Made by a program: the position numbers and the translations under genes | The notes under the pieces: model-generated | Told to the model about the DNA's origin: nothing | What the model saw: the letters and a program-made list of their open reading frames with translations, nothing else | Databases searched by the model: none | Assembly: GCA_902795985.1 (NCBI GenBank) | Contig: CADBNG010000225.1 | Location: 1 to 10,794, forward strand | DNA: 10,794 nt | DNA from: an uncultured Lachnospiraceae bacterium | GTDB taxonomy: Bacteria > Bacillota_A > Clostridia > Lachnospirales > Lachnospiraceae | Reading direction: 5' to 3' | Part shown: positions 1 through 6,750 of the stretch, piece after piece | How the letters are laid out: the number at the start of each line of letters is the position of its first letter | Numbering within the stretch: the stretch's first letter is position 1

Positions 1-13
1 GAGAAACGGAGAC

Positions 14-52
14 AAAAAAATCACGGGAATGCCTGTTTTATAGGCTTTCCCG
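14..52 (-). terminator. Rho-independent terminator of the tRNA-Ser unit
   Basis: On the minus strand an 11-position stem (CGGGAAAGCCT pairing with AGGCATTCCCG, plus-strand arms 42-52 and 24-34, one A-A mismatch) closes a 7-base loop. It is followed after two bases (TGA) by a run of seven T at plus-strand positions 20-14. It begins 16 bases after the tRNA 3' end, so it is the natural end of the tRNA transcript. Confidence 0.85.
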
Positions 53-67
53 CAACTTTTTAACCCA

Positions 68-155
68 CGGAGAAGGAGGGATTTGAACCCTCGCGCCGCT
101 TTCACGACCTACACCCTTAGCAGGGGCGCCTCTTCGGCCACTTGAGTACTTCTCC
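68..155 (-). tRNA. tRNA-Ser (anticodon GCU)
   Basis: The minus strand folds into a complete class II tRNA of 88 nt. The 7-bp acceptor stem is GGAGAAG/CTTCTCC with discriminator G. There is a short D arm closed by CTC/GAG, and an anticodon stem CGCCC/GGGTG with loop CTGCTAA, giving anticodon GCT at plus positions 119-121. A long variable arm follows (GTCG/CGGC stem), then a T arm GAGGG/CCCTC with loop TTCAAAT. The long variable arm and G discriminator are serine identity features, and the anticodon reads AGC/AGU codons. The 3' CCA is not encoded (the bases after the discriminator are TGG), so it would have to be added by CCA-adding enzyme. It is a single-tRNA unit with its own promoter and terminator. 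Confidence 0.96.
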
Positions 156-189
156 AGATAGCTGAAATAAATAGAAATTATTCCATTCG

Positions 190-206
190 GTCCGGAATCC
201 CCGGAC
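190..206 (-). other. 5' leader hairpin of the tRNA transcript
   Basis: GTCCGG (minus strand, from 206) pairs perfectly with CCGGAC across a 5-base loop. If transcription starts about 7 bases after the -10 box, the hairpin begins within the first few bases of the primary transcript, about 35 nt before the mature tRNA. It could protect the leader or guide 5' processing; this role is inference. The pairing itself is plain in the sequence. Confidence 0.55.
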
Positions 207-215
207 GCACACATG

Positions 216-244
216 AGTATACTAAATTGAGCGGTCTTTGTCAA
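216..244 (-). promoter_or_regulatory. Sigma-A type promoter for tRNA-Ser
   Basis: The minus strand has a perfect -35 box TTGACA (plus 239-244), a 17-base spacer and a -10 box TATACT (plus 216-221), one base from the TATAAT consensus. The predicted start is near 209, about 55 bases before the tRNA 5' end. The near-ideal match and spacing fit the strong constitutive promoter expected for a stable RNA gene. Confidence 0.9.
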
Positions 245-308
245 ATGAAGGATTTGGCGGATTCGGAGTCCTGCGGGGTTTTGCGATGAGCGGTTGACAT
301 AATGTAAA

Positions 309-345
309 GGCAGTACACATCGCCGACTATGCAATGTGTACTGCC
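309..345 (-). terminator. Strong hairpin after the XRE gene, possibly bidirectional terminator
   Basis: A perfect 12-bp inverted repeat (309-320 with 334-345, GGCAGTACACAT and its complement) closes a 13-base loop. It starts 10 bases after the stop codon of the minus-strand regulator, where it would end that transcript. The minus-strand tail (TTTACATTA) is only modestly T-rich. The better T run (seven T, 350-356) is on the plus strand, where it would stop transcription heading toward the regulator gene. It separates the regulator from the tRNA promoter in either case. Confidence 0.7.
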
Positions 346-354
346 TGTCTTTTT

Positions 355-1338
355 TTAGTTCTTCGCCCTTACCGAGCGCAGCACGGCTTCGAGGACGCCG
401 TAGGCGACGCCGGCGATGGGCCAGACGATCCAGGTGCGGTGCCATTCCATGGTGAGGAAGCTCCAGGCAAGGTAGATGGCGGTTACGGAGCACCAGTAGA
501 TCGCGGAGAAGGGCTCGTTGCGCCGGTTTTCTTCTTTTTTGGCGACGGTGTAGTCGCCTTCCTGGAGGATCATCTGGAAGCTGCCCCAGATGATGCTGGC
601 ATGAACGATCAGAAAGACGCCGATGCCGACCAGGAGCAGAAGGACGGCCGGAGTGACCTCCATGGCGAAGCCTTCTTCTCCGTACAGCGCCATTACCACG
701 AACATCGGGACGACGGAGACGACGCAAAGGATGATGCCGACCGTCATCTGGACCAGGTAACGCTGGCGGAATCTTTCCTTGCGCTCCTTTACGACTCCAT
801 CCACGCCGTAAACGGTTTCGATCTTTTCTTTTTCAAAGTATTCGTACGGGTTGCCCTTGAAGCCGGTCGTTACGAACAGGGCAACGGCACCGCCGATCAG
901 GAGGAACATGACGATCAGTCCGATTCCGCCTGCCCGCGCTTCGGAGAGAGCGATCACTCCCGATTCCGAGGCCGCGCCGAGGAACAGCATCAGCACGGGG
1001 GAAAAGATGCACATCATGACGCCGATGGCGACCCGGCAGGCTGCGCTCTGTTTAAAAGAAAGGAAGGAATTCGTCTCTTCCATCGTCACCTTACGGGCGT
1101 CCAGGATCGCTTCCTCTTTGACGGGACGGTCTTCAAATTCGATTTCATCCTTTAATAAATAATCCGTGCTGACATCGAAGATGTCCGACAGCATCAGGAT
1201 CCGGTTCATGTCCGGGACGGACTGCGCGCTCTCCCATTTCGAGACAGACTGGCGGCTGACGTTCAGCTTTTCCGCAAGTTCTTCCTGGGACCATCCGTTC
1301 TTTTTTCTTAATTCAATAATTTTATCCGCAAGTATCAT
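355..1338 (-). CDS. XRE-family HTH regulator with six-helix membrane domain
   Basis: The 327-residue protein has an N-terminal Cro/CI-type helix-turn-helix at about residues 6-63 (typical signatures [10 protein letters not shown] and [10 protein letters not shown], ending STDYLL). A charged linker reaches to about 97. Roughly six hydrophobic segments follow (about 98-121, 136-160, 193-217, 228-253, 277-297, 302-320), ending in a short basic tail. The predicted product is therefore a DNA-binding protein anchored in the membrane. XRE-membrane proteins of this layout are common in Clostridia but their signals are mostly unknown. The ATG start is supported by a GGAGGAGAAGA Shine-Dalgarno at 1341-1351. 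It sits alone between a 261 bp upstream gap and a hairpin, so it is probably its own unit. It might repress its own gene. No target can be named from the sequence. Confidence 0.88.
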   Translation of the reverse strand: MILADKIIELRKKNGWSQEELAEKLNVSRQSVSKWESAQSVPDMNRILMLSDIFDVSTDYLLKDEIEFEDRPVKEEAILDARKVTMEETNSFLSFKQSAACRVAIGVMMCIFSPVLMLFLGAASESGVIALSEARAGGIGLIVMFLLIGGAVALFVTTGFKGNPYEYFEKEKIETVYGVDGVVKERKERFRQRYLVQMTVGIILCVVSVVPMFVVMALYGEEGFAMEVTPAVLLLLVGIGVFLIVHASIIWGSFQMILQEGDYTVAKKEENRRNEPFSAIYWCSVTAIYLAWSFLTMEWHRTWIVWPIAGVAYGVLEAVLRSVRAKN

Positions 1339-1599
1339 TTTCTTCTCCTCCCGATTCGGTATTGAAGGATCCGTTCTGCCTCGTGCTTTTCCGTCTGTAC
1401 CGGGTTAGTGCGTTCCGCCCGGCGGCTTCGCGGATCTTCTGCTCTGTTTCTGCCCGAATCATACCCCGGGCGGCCGTTGCCGACCAGAAAGCCGGGCTTG
1501 AAATCGCGCAACCGGCGGTTGCAACCGGGAAAAACAGGGCTTTATTACCGAAAAAAGGGGTTGTTTTTACTATTTTCGGAGTTTTTTTGCTTTTTTTCG
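1339..1599. other. Intergenic region between moeA-like gene and XRE gene
   Basis: No gene is supported in this 261 bp. The end near the moeA-like gene is very A/T-tract rich (T runs on the plus strand at 1581-1597) and holds a 7-bp inverted repeat CCGAAAA/TTTTCGG (1548-1554 with 1573-1579). On the minus strand that repeat lacks a good T tail, so it is only a weak candidate terminator for the moeA-like gene. The middle holds the alternating CAACCG half-sites at 1509-1527. The XRE gene must have its promoter here if it is independent. The best -10-like hexamer is TATGAT on the minus strand (1459-1464), but no good -35 box lies at the right distance, so I do not call a promoter. Confidence 0.5.
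1509..1527. repeat. Alternating CAACCG / CGGTTG / CAACCG half-sites
   Basis: Three six-base half-sites alternate in orientation in 19 bp: CAACCG at 1509-1514, CGGTTG at 1516-1521 and CAACCG at 1522-1527. The last two form a perfect 12-bp palindrome, and GCAACCGG is directly repeated at 1508-1515 and 1521-1528. The spacing is compact enough for a dimeric DNA-binding protein. It lies about 170 bp upstream of the XRE start codon. An operator role is inference; a hairpin with a short loop is the alternative reading. Confidence 0.45.
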
Positions 1600-2790
1600 T
1601 TATAACAGCTCGACGTCAATGATCGTTCCCTTTTCGATCGTTTCGACCCCGATTTCCTTGATAAAGATGCCGTTTGCCCGCAGCGCTTCCGCAAGGGAGC
1701 CCTTCTTTGGATTCATCGGCCAGGCTTCATAGCCGTCGCAGGTCTTCACCAGATGGATCCGGGTCATCACCGCCATCGAAGGCGCAGAGCGGAGATCACT
1801 CATCAGGACGGCGGGAACGGAGGGTCTCTTCGGGACCGCGATGTGAAGATAGCGGCTGATCAGGGCGCGTACGCACCAGTCCATCGCATAGAAAGCAGCC
1901 ATGGGCGGGCCGGGCAGATTGATCACCGGCTTGCCGTTAACGACAGCGGTCGCCAGCGGGCGGCCCGGGGCCGCTGCCACATAGTGGCTCAGCAGCTTGC
2001 CGCGGCGGTCGAGCATCCTGAAATTGAAGTCCTCGCTGCCCTTGGCTGTGCCGGCGTTGATGATGACGATGTCTGCCGTCGACAGCGCTTCGTCCAGGCG
2101 CTGCTCCAGTTCTTTCTGAATATCCGGAACGATGGGGAAGATCACGGGTTCCGCGCCCATCTCCTTTAACATCTGTTCAACCATCAGGGAATTGGTATCG
2201 ATATTGTCTCCCCGTCCGGGGCGGGAGCCCGCCGGGATCAGTTCCGAACCGGTCGGGATAAAAGCCGCTTTCGGCTTCTTTCGCACCGGGACCATGGTGA
2301 TACCGCCTGCGGCGAGAAGGGCGAGCTCCGCCTCTTCGATGGCGCGGTCCTTCTCGACCAGGATATCGCCTTCTTTTAAAATGTGGCCGGCAGGACGGAC
2401 GTTCTGTCCGGCTTCGACCTCCAGATCTTCGCTGATATAAGTGATCCGTCCCTTCTTGTCCAGATCCACCTCTTCGATCATAATGACGGCGTCGTATTCA
2501 TCCGGGAAATCATCGCCGGTGTCCGCGCGGAAATAGTCCGCTCCCTCTTTCCACTTTTTGTATTCCGGCATGCCGAATACAAAATCCGCGGAACGGACGG
2601 CAATGCCGTCACAGCCGGAAACACGGCATACCGGCAGCGTGTTCACGCTGTAAAGGTCCTCCGCCGTAATTCTTCCCGCGGCTTCGCGCAGGGGGATATA
2701 CTCCGTTTTATCGTAAGATTTCAGTTCCGCGAAAAGTTTCTCAAGGACCTGTTCGCGGGTGAGGAATCCGTCAAACTGTTTGCCTCTCAT
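1600..2790 (-). CDS. MoeA-family molybdopterin molybdenumtransferase-like protein
   Basis: The 396-residue protein is about the usual MoeA length and follows the family layout. There is a DGIAV segment (61-65, matching the DGYA region), VRPAG (131-135), PTGSEL (179-184, the GTGDEL-like motif of the molybdopterin-binding core), NAGTAKGSEDF (245-255), NLPGPPMAAF (291-300), and a C-terminal beta domain ending IIDVELL. MoeA inserts molybdate into adenylated molybdopterin during molybdenum cofactor synthesis in the cytoplasm. The segment at 245-255 replaces the familiar GGVSVGxxD motif, so this may be a divergent paralogue rather than housekeeping MoeA. An upstream in-frame ATG at 2898 would add 36 basic residues without a ribosome site; the start at 2790 has a clear AGGAGG. 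It lies 125 bp after purL in the same direction, with no other cofactor genes in view. Confidence 0.85.
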   Translation of the reverse strand: MRGKQFDGFLTREQVLEKLFAELKSYDKTEYIPLREAAGRITAEDLYSVNTLPVCRVSGCDGIAVRSADFVFGMPEYKKWKEGADYFRADTGDDFPDEYDAVIMIEEVDLDKKGRITYISEDLEVEAGQNVRPAGHILKEGDILVEKDRAIEEAELALLAAGGITMVPVRKKPKAAFIPTGSELIPAGSRPGRGDNIDTNSLMVEQMLKEMGAEPVIFPIVPDIQKELEQRLDEALSTADIVIINAGTAKGSEDFNFRMLDRRGKLLSHYVAAAPGRPLATAVVNGKPVINLPGPPMAAFYAMDWCVRALISRYLHIAVPKRPSVPAVLMSDLRSAPSMAVMTRIHLVKTCDGYEAWPMNPKKGSLAEALRANGIFIKEIGVETIEKGTIIDVELL

Positions 2791-2795
2791 GGCCG

Positions 2796-2801
2796 CCTCC
2801 T
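2796..2801 (-). promoter_or_regulatory. Ribosome binding site deciding the moeA-like start
   Basis: A perfect AGGAGG lies 5 bases before the ATG at 2790 on the minus strand. The longer open frame from the ATG at 2898 has no comparable site and would run through the stem-loop at 2865-2888, so translation is placed at 2790. Confidence 0.8.
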
Positions 2802-2864
2802 GATTCGTTTTCTCCTGTTTTGGGTTCTGCGGGAACAAAACGGTTCCTCTGCAGTTTATACGTC

Positions 2865-2888
2865 GGCGCCTCCCTTTCGGAAGGCGCC
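2865..2888 (-). other. GC-rich stem-loop between purL and the moeA-like gene
   Basis: A 10-position stem (GGCGCCTTCC with GGGAGGCGCC on the minus strand, one mismatch) closes a 4-base loop GAAA, which is a GNRA-type tetraloop. It starts 28 bases after the purL stop codon. The minus-strand sequence after it (GACGTATAAA) has no T run, so it is a poor intrinsic terminator. It more probably marks an RNA processing or stability element, or a Rho-independent terminator that has decayed. The hairpin is certain as sequence; the role is not. Confidence 0.5.
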
Positions 2889-2915
2889 ATTTTGTCATTC
2901 ATGATGCGTTCTGTT

Positions 2916-5900
2916 TTATTTTGAACAATACCGTACTGCCGCCTCGAACATCCGGATATCGTATTCTCCCGGAACGTTTTTGTACAGGCCGCTGCCGATA
3001 CGCTCGCTGTGGCCCATCTTCCCGATGACGCGGCCGTCCGGGGAAGTTATGCCCTCGATGGCGTACATGGATCCGTTCGGGTTGAAGCGGATGTCCATGG
3101 AGGCATCACCGTCCAGATCCACATACTGGGTCGCGATCTGGCCGTTTTCGTCCATCTGACGAATCGTTTCCTCCTCCGCGATGAAACGTCCCTCGCCGTG
3201 TGAGATCGGTACATTGTAGATTTCACCGGGCCGGGTAAACGCCAGCCACGGAGAACGGTTCGAGGCGATCCGTGTCCGGACGATCTTCGACTGGTGACGG
3301 GCGATGGTATTGAACGTCAGGGTCGGGCTCGACGCGTCGGCGTCGATAATCTTTCCGTACGGGACCAGACCCAGTTTAACGAGCGCCTGGAAGCCGTTGC
3401 AGATGCCTCCGATCAGACCGTCGCGTTCTTCCAGAAGACGGGTGACTTCTTCCTTGATGGCTTCGTTGCGGAAGAAGGCGGTAATGAACTTGCCGCTGCC
3501 GTCCGGTTCATCCGCGCCGGAAAAGCCTCCGGGGATGAAGATGATCCTGGAATCTTTGAGTTCTTTTACGAATTCTTCCACGCTGCTGCTGATATCCGCT
3601 GCGGAAAGGTTCCTGACAACGAGGATCTTCGCTTCCGCGCCCGCGTCTTCAAATACTTTAGCGGTATCATATTCGCAGTTCGTTCCCGGGAAGGCCGGGA
3701 TGATGACCTTCGGCTTCGCGGTCTTCACAGCCGGCGCGGGACAAACGGGCTGGTTCTCTGCTTTATCGAAGGTGAACGTCTCTGTCTTTACACCGGCGGT
3801 GCCGATATTGCAGTTGTAGACGCTCTCCAGCTTGTCCTCATAGATGCCGAGCAGTTCGTTCTGGGAAAGTTCCTCTCCCCTGTAACGGAGCACCGGCTCG
3901 GCCAGCGTCGTGCCGATCACCGTGCACTCGCCGATCTCTTCGGTCAGTTCCAGAAGGAACGCGCCGTAGGAGTATCCGAAGATCTTCTCCGGAGCGATCT
4001 CCGGCGAGAATTCAAAGCCGATGCCGTTGCCGAAGCCCATCTTCAGGACCGCTTCAGCGATACCGCCCATGCAGGGGGTATAGGCTGCCGCGACCTTACC
4101 GGCCTGCATCAGGGCATGGACCCGGTCGAAGACGCCGGTCAGAGAACCGGTCACCGGAAGGCCGTTATCGCCCTTTTTGGCTTCAATGAGCACGACCTTA
4201 TGACCGGCCTGTTTGAATTCATTCGTGATGATATCATCCGTCTTCTGTGTGGTAACGGCAAACGATACCAGCGTCGGCGGAACGTCGATGTTCTCGAAGG
4301 TACCGCTCATGGAATCCTTTCCGCCGATGGCGCCGATTCCGAGATCCATCTGTGCCCTGAAGGCGCCGAGCAGGGCGCACAGCGGCTGGCTCCATCTCGT
4401 ACCGTCCTTGCCGGGATGCTTGAAGTATTCCTGGAAGGAAAGGTAGGTCTCGTTCCGGTCGCAGCCGGAGGCAATCAGCTTCGATACCGATTCCACAACG
4501 GCCATATACGCGCCGTGGAACGGGCTCTTCTCGGCAATGAAGGGGTTGTAGCCCCACGCCATGACCGAGCAGTTGTCCGTATGCTTTTTCTCAACCGAGA
4601 TCTTCTGGATCATGGCCTGCGCCGGCGTCAGCTGATGCTTTCCGCCGAAGGGCATGATCACCGTTCCGGCGCCGATCGTGGAATCGAAGCGTTCGGAAAG
4701 GCCTTTCTTCGAGCAGATGTTCAGGTCTCCCGCCAGCTTCTTATATTCGTCGGCAAAACTGCCGCCCGGCCTCTTTTTGAAATCCTGCGCGGCATCGGTC
4801 ACGATGGAAATATGCTTTTCCGCCCCGTTCGAATTCAGGAAATCGCGGCTGACGTCCACGATCTGCTTCCCGTTCCAGTGCATGACCAGACGGTTCGTGT
4901 CGGTCACCTTCGCGACCGGTGTGGCCGAAAGGTTCTCTTCTTTCGCGAGGGCCAGGAAACCTTCCACGTCTTTTGCTTCGACAACGACAGCCATCCGCTC
5001 CTGGGATTCGCTGATCGCCAGTTCGGTGCCGTCCAGGCCTTCGTATTTCTTCGGAACGGCATTCAGGTCGATGTCCAGACCGTCGGCCAGCTCGCCGATG
5101 GCAACGGAAACACCGCCCGCGCCGAAATCGTTGCAGCGCCGGATCATTTTGCTGGCTGCGGGATTCCGGAACAGCCGCTGCAGCTTTCTTTCCTCCGGGG
5201 CATTGCCCTTCTGGACCTCCGCGCCGCAGGTTTCCACGGAATGGGAGTCATGGGATTTGGAGGACCCCGTCGCTCCGCCGATGCCGTCACGGCCGGTTGC
5301 GCCGCCTAAGAGGATAACCACATCCCCGGGTTCCGGACGCTCGCGGCGTACGTTTTCCGCCGGTGCCGCCGCGATAACAGCCCCGATCTCCATTCTCTTT
5401 GCCGCATAACCCGGATGATACAGTTCGTCTACAATACCGGTCGCCAGACCGATCTGGTTTCCGTAGGAGGAATATCCCGCCGCGGCCGTTGTCACGATTT
5501 TCCGCTGCGGAAGTTTTCCGGGAATGGTATCGGCGATCGGGGTTAACGGATCTGCCGCGCCGGTAACACGCATGGCGCCGTACACATAGGAACGGCCGGA
5601 GAGCGGGTCCCGGATCGCTCCGCCGATGCAGGTCGCCGCGCCGCCGAAGGGTTCGATCTCGGTCGGGTGATTGTGGGTTTCGTTCTTGAACAGAAGCAGC
5701 CAGGGCTCCGTCACGCCGTCCACGTCCACGTCGATTTTAACCGTGCAGGCGTTGATCTCTTCCGATTCATCCAGTTTTGCCAGCTTCCCGGCCTGCTTCA
5801 GATACCGTACGGCGATGGTGGCGATATCCATAAGGCAGATCGGTTTCGTCCGGCCAAGGTCTTTCCTCAGGTTGACATAATCATCGTAAGCGCCCTGGAT

Positions 5901-6620
5901 CTGCGGATCTTCGAAATGAATATCATCGATCGTGGTCAAAAACGTGGTGTGCCGGCAGTGATCGGACCAGTAGGTATCGATCATCCGGATCTCCGTGATG
6001 GTCGGATCCCGGTGCTCGGAAATAAAATATTCCTGGCAGAAACGAATGTCATCTTCGTCCATTGCCAGACCGTAGTCTTTAATAAACGCGGCCCGCCCGG
6101 CGTCATCCAGCCGGTTAAAGCCGTCCAGGATCTCGACTTCCGTCGGAATCTCATATTCCATCCGGATCGTCTCCGGCTTCTCCAGCGCGGCTTCCCGGGC
6201 TTCGACCGGGTTGATCACGTATTTTTTGATTGCGTCGATCTCTTCCGCCGTCAGGTCACCGTATACCGCATATACCTTCGCGGAACGGGCCAGCGGCCGT
6301 TCTCCCTCGGAAATGATCTGGATACACTGCGCGGCGGAGTCCGCCCGCTGGTCGAACTGCCCGGGAAGATATTCCACGGCAAAGATCACCGCTTCATCCT
6401 TCGGCATCTCCTCATACACCAGATCCACCTGCGGTTCCGAAAAAACGTTGCCCACGGCGTAATCGAACAGCTCCCGGTCGATGTCTTCGACGTCGTACCG
6501 GTTATAAATCCGGATTTTTTCCAGCTGCGCAATGCCCAGAAGATCCCGTACGTCCGCCATCAGCGCGCGGGCTTCGTTTGCGAATTCCTTTTTCTTCTCT
6601 ACAAAAATCCTGTAAACCAA
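2916..6620 (-). CDS. purL: Phosphoribosylformylglycinamidine synthase, large single-chain form
   Basis: Step 4 of purine synthesis: FGAR + glutamine + ATP give FGAM in the cytoplasm. The 1234-residue chain holds all parts. A PurS-like N-terminal region spans about 1-160 and a linker with SDHCRHT at 219-225. The first synthetase half has NETHNHPTEIEPFGG (313-327), GRDGIGGATGSS (443-454) and NDFGAGGVSVAIGEL (497-511). The second half has GAIGGKDSMSGTFE (763-776). A class I glutamine amidotransferase domain runs from about 969 to the end, with nucleophile Cys1074 in GGICNGFQ and His1204/Glu1206 in GHSER. Bacillus instead uses separate PurS, PurQ and PurL; the fused form recalls gamma-proteobacterial PurL but is also known in Clostridia. 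The start codon is TTG. It follows purD by 130 bp. Confidence 0.97.
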   Translation of the reverse strand: MVYRIFVEKKKEFANEARALMADVRDLLGIAQLEKIRIYNRYDVEDIDRELFDYAVGNVFSEPQVDLVYEEMPKDEAVIFAVEYLPGQFDQRADSAAQCIQIISEGERPLARSAKVYAVYGDLTAEEIDAIKKYVINPVEAREAALEKPETIRMEYEIPTEVEILDGFNRLDDAGRAAFIKDYGLAMDEDDIRFCQEYFISEHRDPTITEIRMIDTYWSDHCRHTTFLTTIDDIHFEDPQIQGAYDDYVNLRKDLGRTKPICLMDIATIAVRYLKQAGKLAKLDESEEINACTVKIDVDVDGVTEPWLLLFKNETHNHPTEIEPFGGAATCIGGAIRDPLSGRSYVYGAMRVTGAADPLTPIADTIPGKLPQRKIVTTAAAGYSSYGNQIGLATGIVDELYHPGYAAKRMEIGAVIAAAPAENVRRERPEPGDVVILLGGATGRDGIGGATGSSKSHDSHSVETCGAEVQKGNAPEERKLQRLFRNPAASKMIRRCNDFGAGGVSVAIGELADGLDIDLNAVPKKYEGLDGTELAISESQERMAVVVEAKDVEGFLALAKEENLSATPVAKVTDTNRLVMHWNGKQIVDVSRDFLNSNGAEKHISIVTDAAQDFKKRPGGSFADEYKKLAGDLNICSKKGLSERFDSTIGAGTVIMPFGGKHQLTPAQAMIQKISVEKKHTDNCSVMAWGYNPFIAEKSPFHGAYMAVVESVSKLIASGCDRNETYLSFQEYFKHPGKDGTRWSQPLCALLGAFRAQMDLGIGAIGGKDSMSGTFENIDVPPTLVSFAVTTQKTDDIITNEFKQAGHKVVLIEAKKGDNGLPVTGSLTGVFDRVHALMQAGKVAAAYTPCMGGIAEAVLKMGFGNGIGFEFSPEIAPEKIFGYSYGAFLLELTEEIGECTVIGTTLAEPVLRYRGEELSQNELLGIYEDKLESVYNCNIGTAGVKTETFTFDKAENQPVCPAPAVKTAKPKVIIPAFPGTNCEYDTAKVFEDAGAEAKILVVRNLSAADISSSVEEFVKELKDSRIIFIPGGFSGADEPDGSGKFITAFFRNEAIKEEVTRLLEERDGLIGGICNGFQALVKLGLVPYGKIIDADASSPTLTFNTIARHQSKIVRTRIASNRSPWLAFTRPGEIYNVPISHGEGRFIAEEETIRQMDENGQIATQYVDLDGDASMDIRFNPNGSMYAIEGITSPDGRVIGKMGHSERIGSGLYKNVPGEYDIRMFEAAVRYCSK

Positions 6621-6626
6621 TGATTT

Positions 6627-6633
6627 CTCCTTT
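6627..6633 (-). promoter_or_regulatory. Ribosome binding site supporting a TTG start of purL
   Basis: AAAGGAG stands 6 bases before the TTG at 6620-6618. In this frame a TGA stop occurs only five codons upstream (overlapping the nearby ATG at 6635-6633, which is in another frame), so no upstream ATG can serve. The N-terminus beginning MVYRIFVE at this TTG fits the family start. Confidence 0.8.
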
Positions 6634-6750
6634 CATGGTCCGGACCTGGGATTTTACTCTCCTTTTGCCGCCTTCCGGCCGCCAAACCCCTTTATTTACA
6701 GTGCCTTGACGACACCGGGACGCTTCCCTGCCGCCGCGTTTTCCTCTTTT

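Noticed and set aside
293..298. TTGACA on the plus strand as a -35 box
   Set aside because: No -10-like hexamer lies 16-18 bases downstream and no plus-strand gene follows.
38..727. A 229-codon minus-strand frame running through the tRNA
   Set aside because: It crosses the XRE gene in another frame, two hairpins, the promoter and the tRNA; its Arg-rich sequence is not protein-like.
334..1155. A 273-codon open frame on the plus strand
   Set aside because: It is antisense to the XRE-membrane gene and starts inside the terminator hairpin; its composition (very rich in Asp, Gly, His) is that of a shadow frame.
1459..1464. TATGAT on the minus strand as a -10 box for the XRE gene
   Set aside because: The hexamer 17 bases upstream is TGGTCG, far from TTGACA, and there is no extended -10 TG.
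3294..5309. A 671-codon open frame on the plus strand
   Set aside because: It lies wholly antisense to purL. Its product is low-complexity, Arg/Asp/Gly-rich and matches no family I recognise, as expected from the reverse frame of a GC-rich gene.
5667..6623. A 318-codon open frame on the plus strand
   Set aside because: It is antisense to the N-terminal part of purL, with no ribosome site or family features.
6637..6646. Perfect 10-bp palindrome GGTCCGGACC upstream of purL
   Set aside because: It is short, has no loop and is GC-rich; it may be chance, and there is no sign of an operator array.
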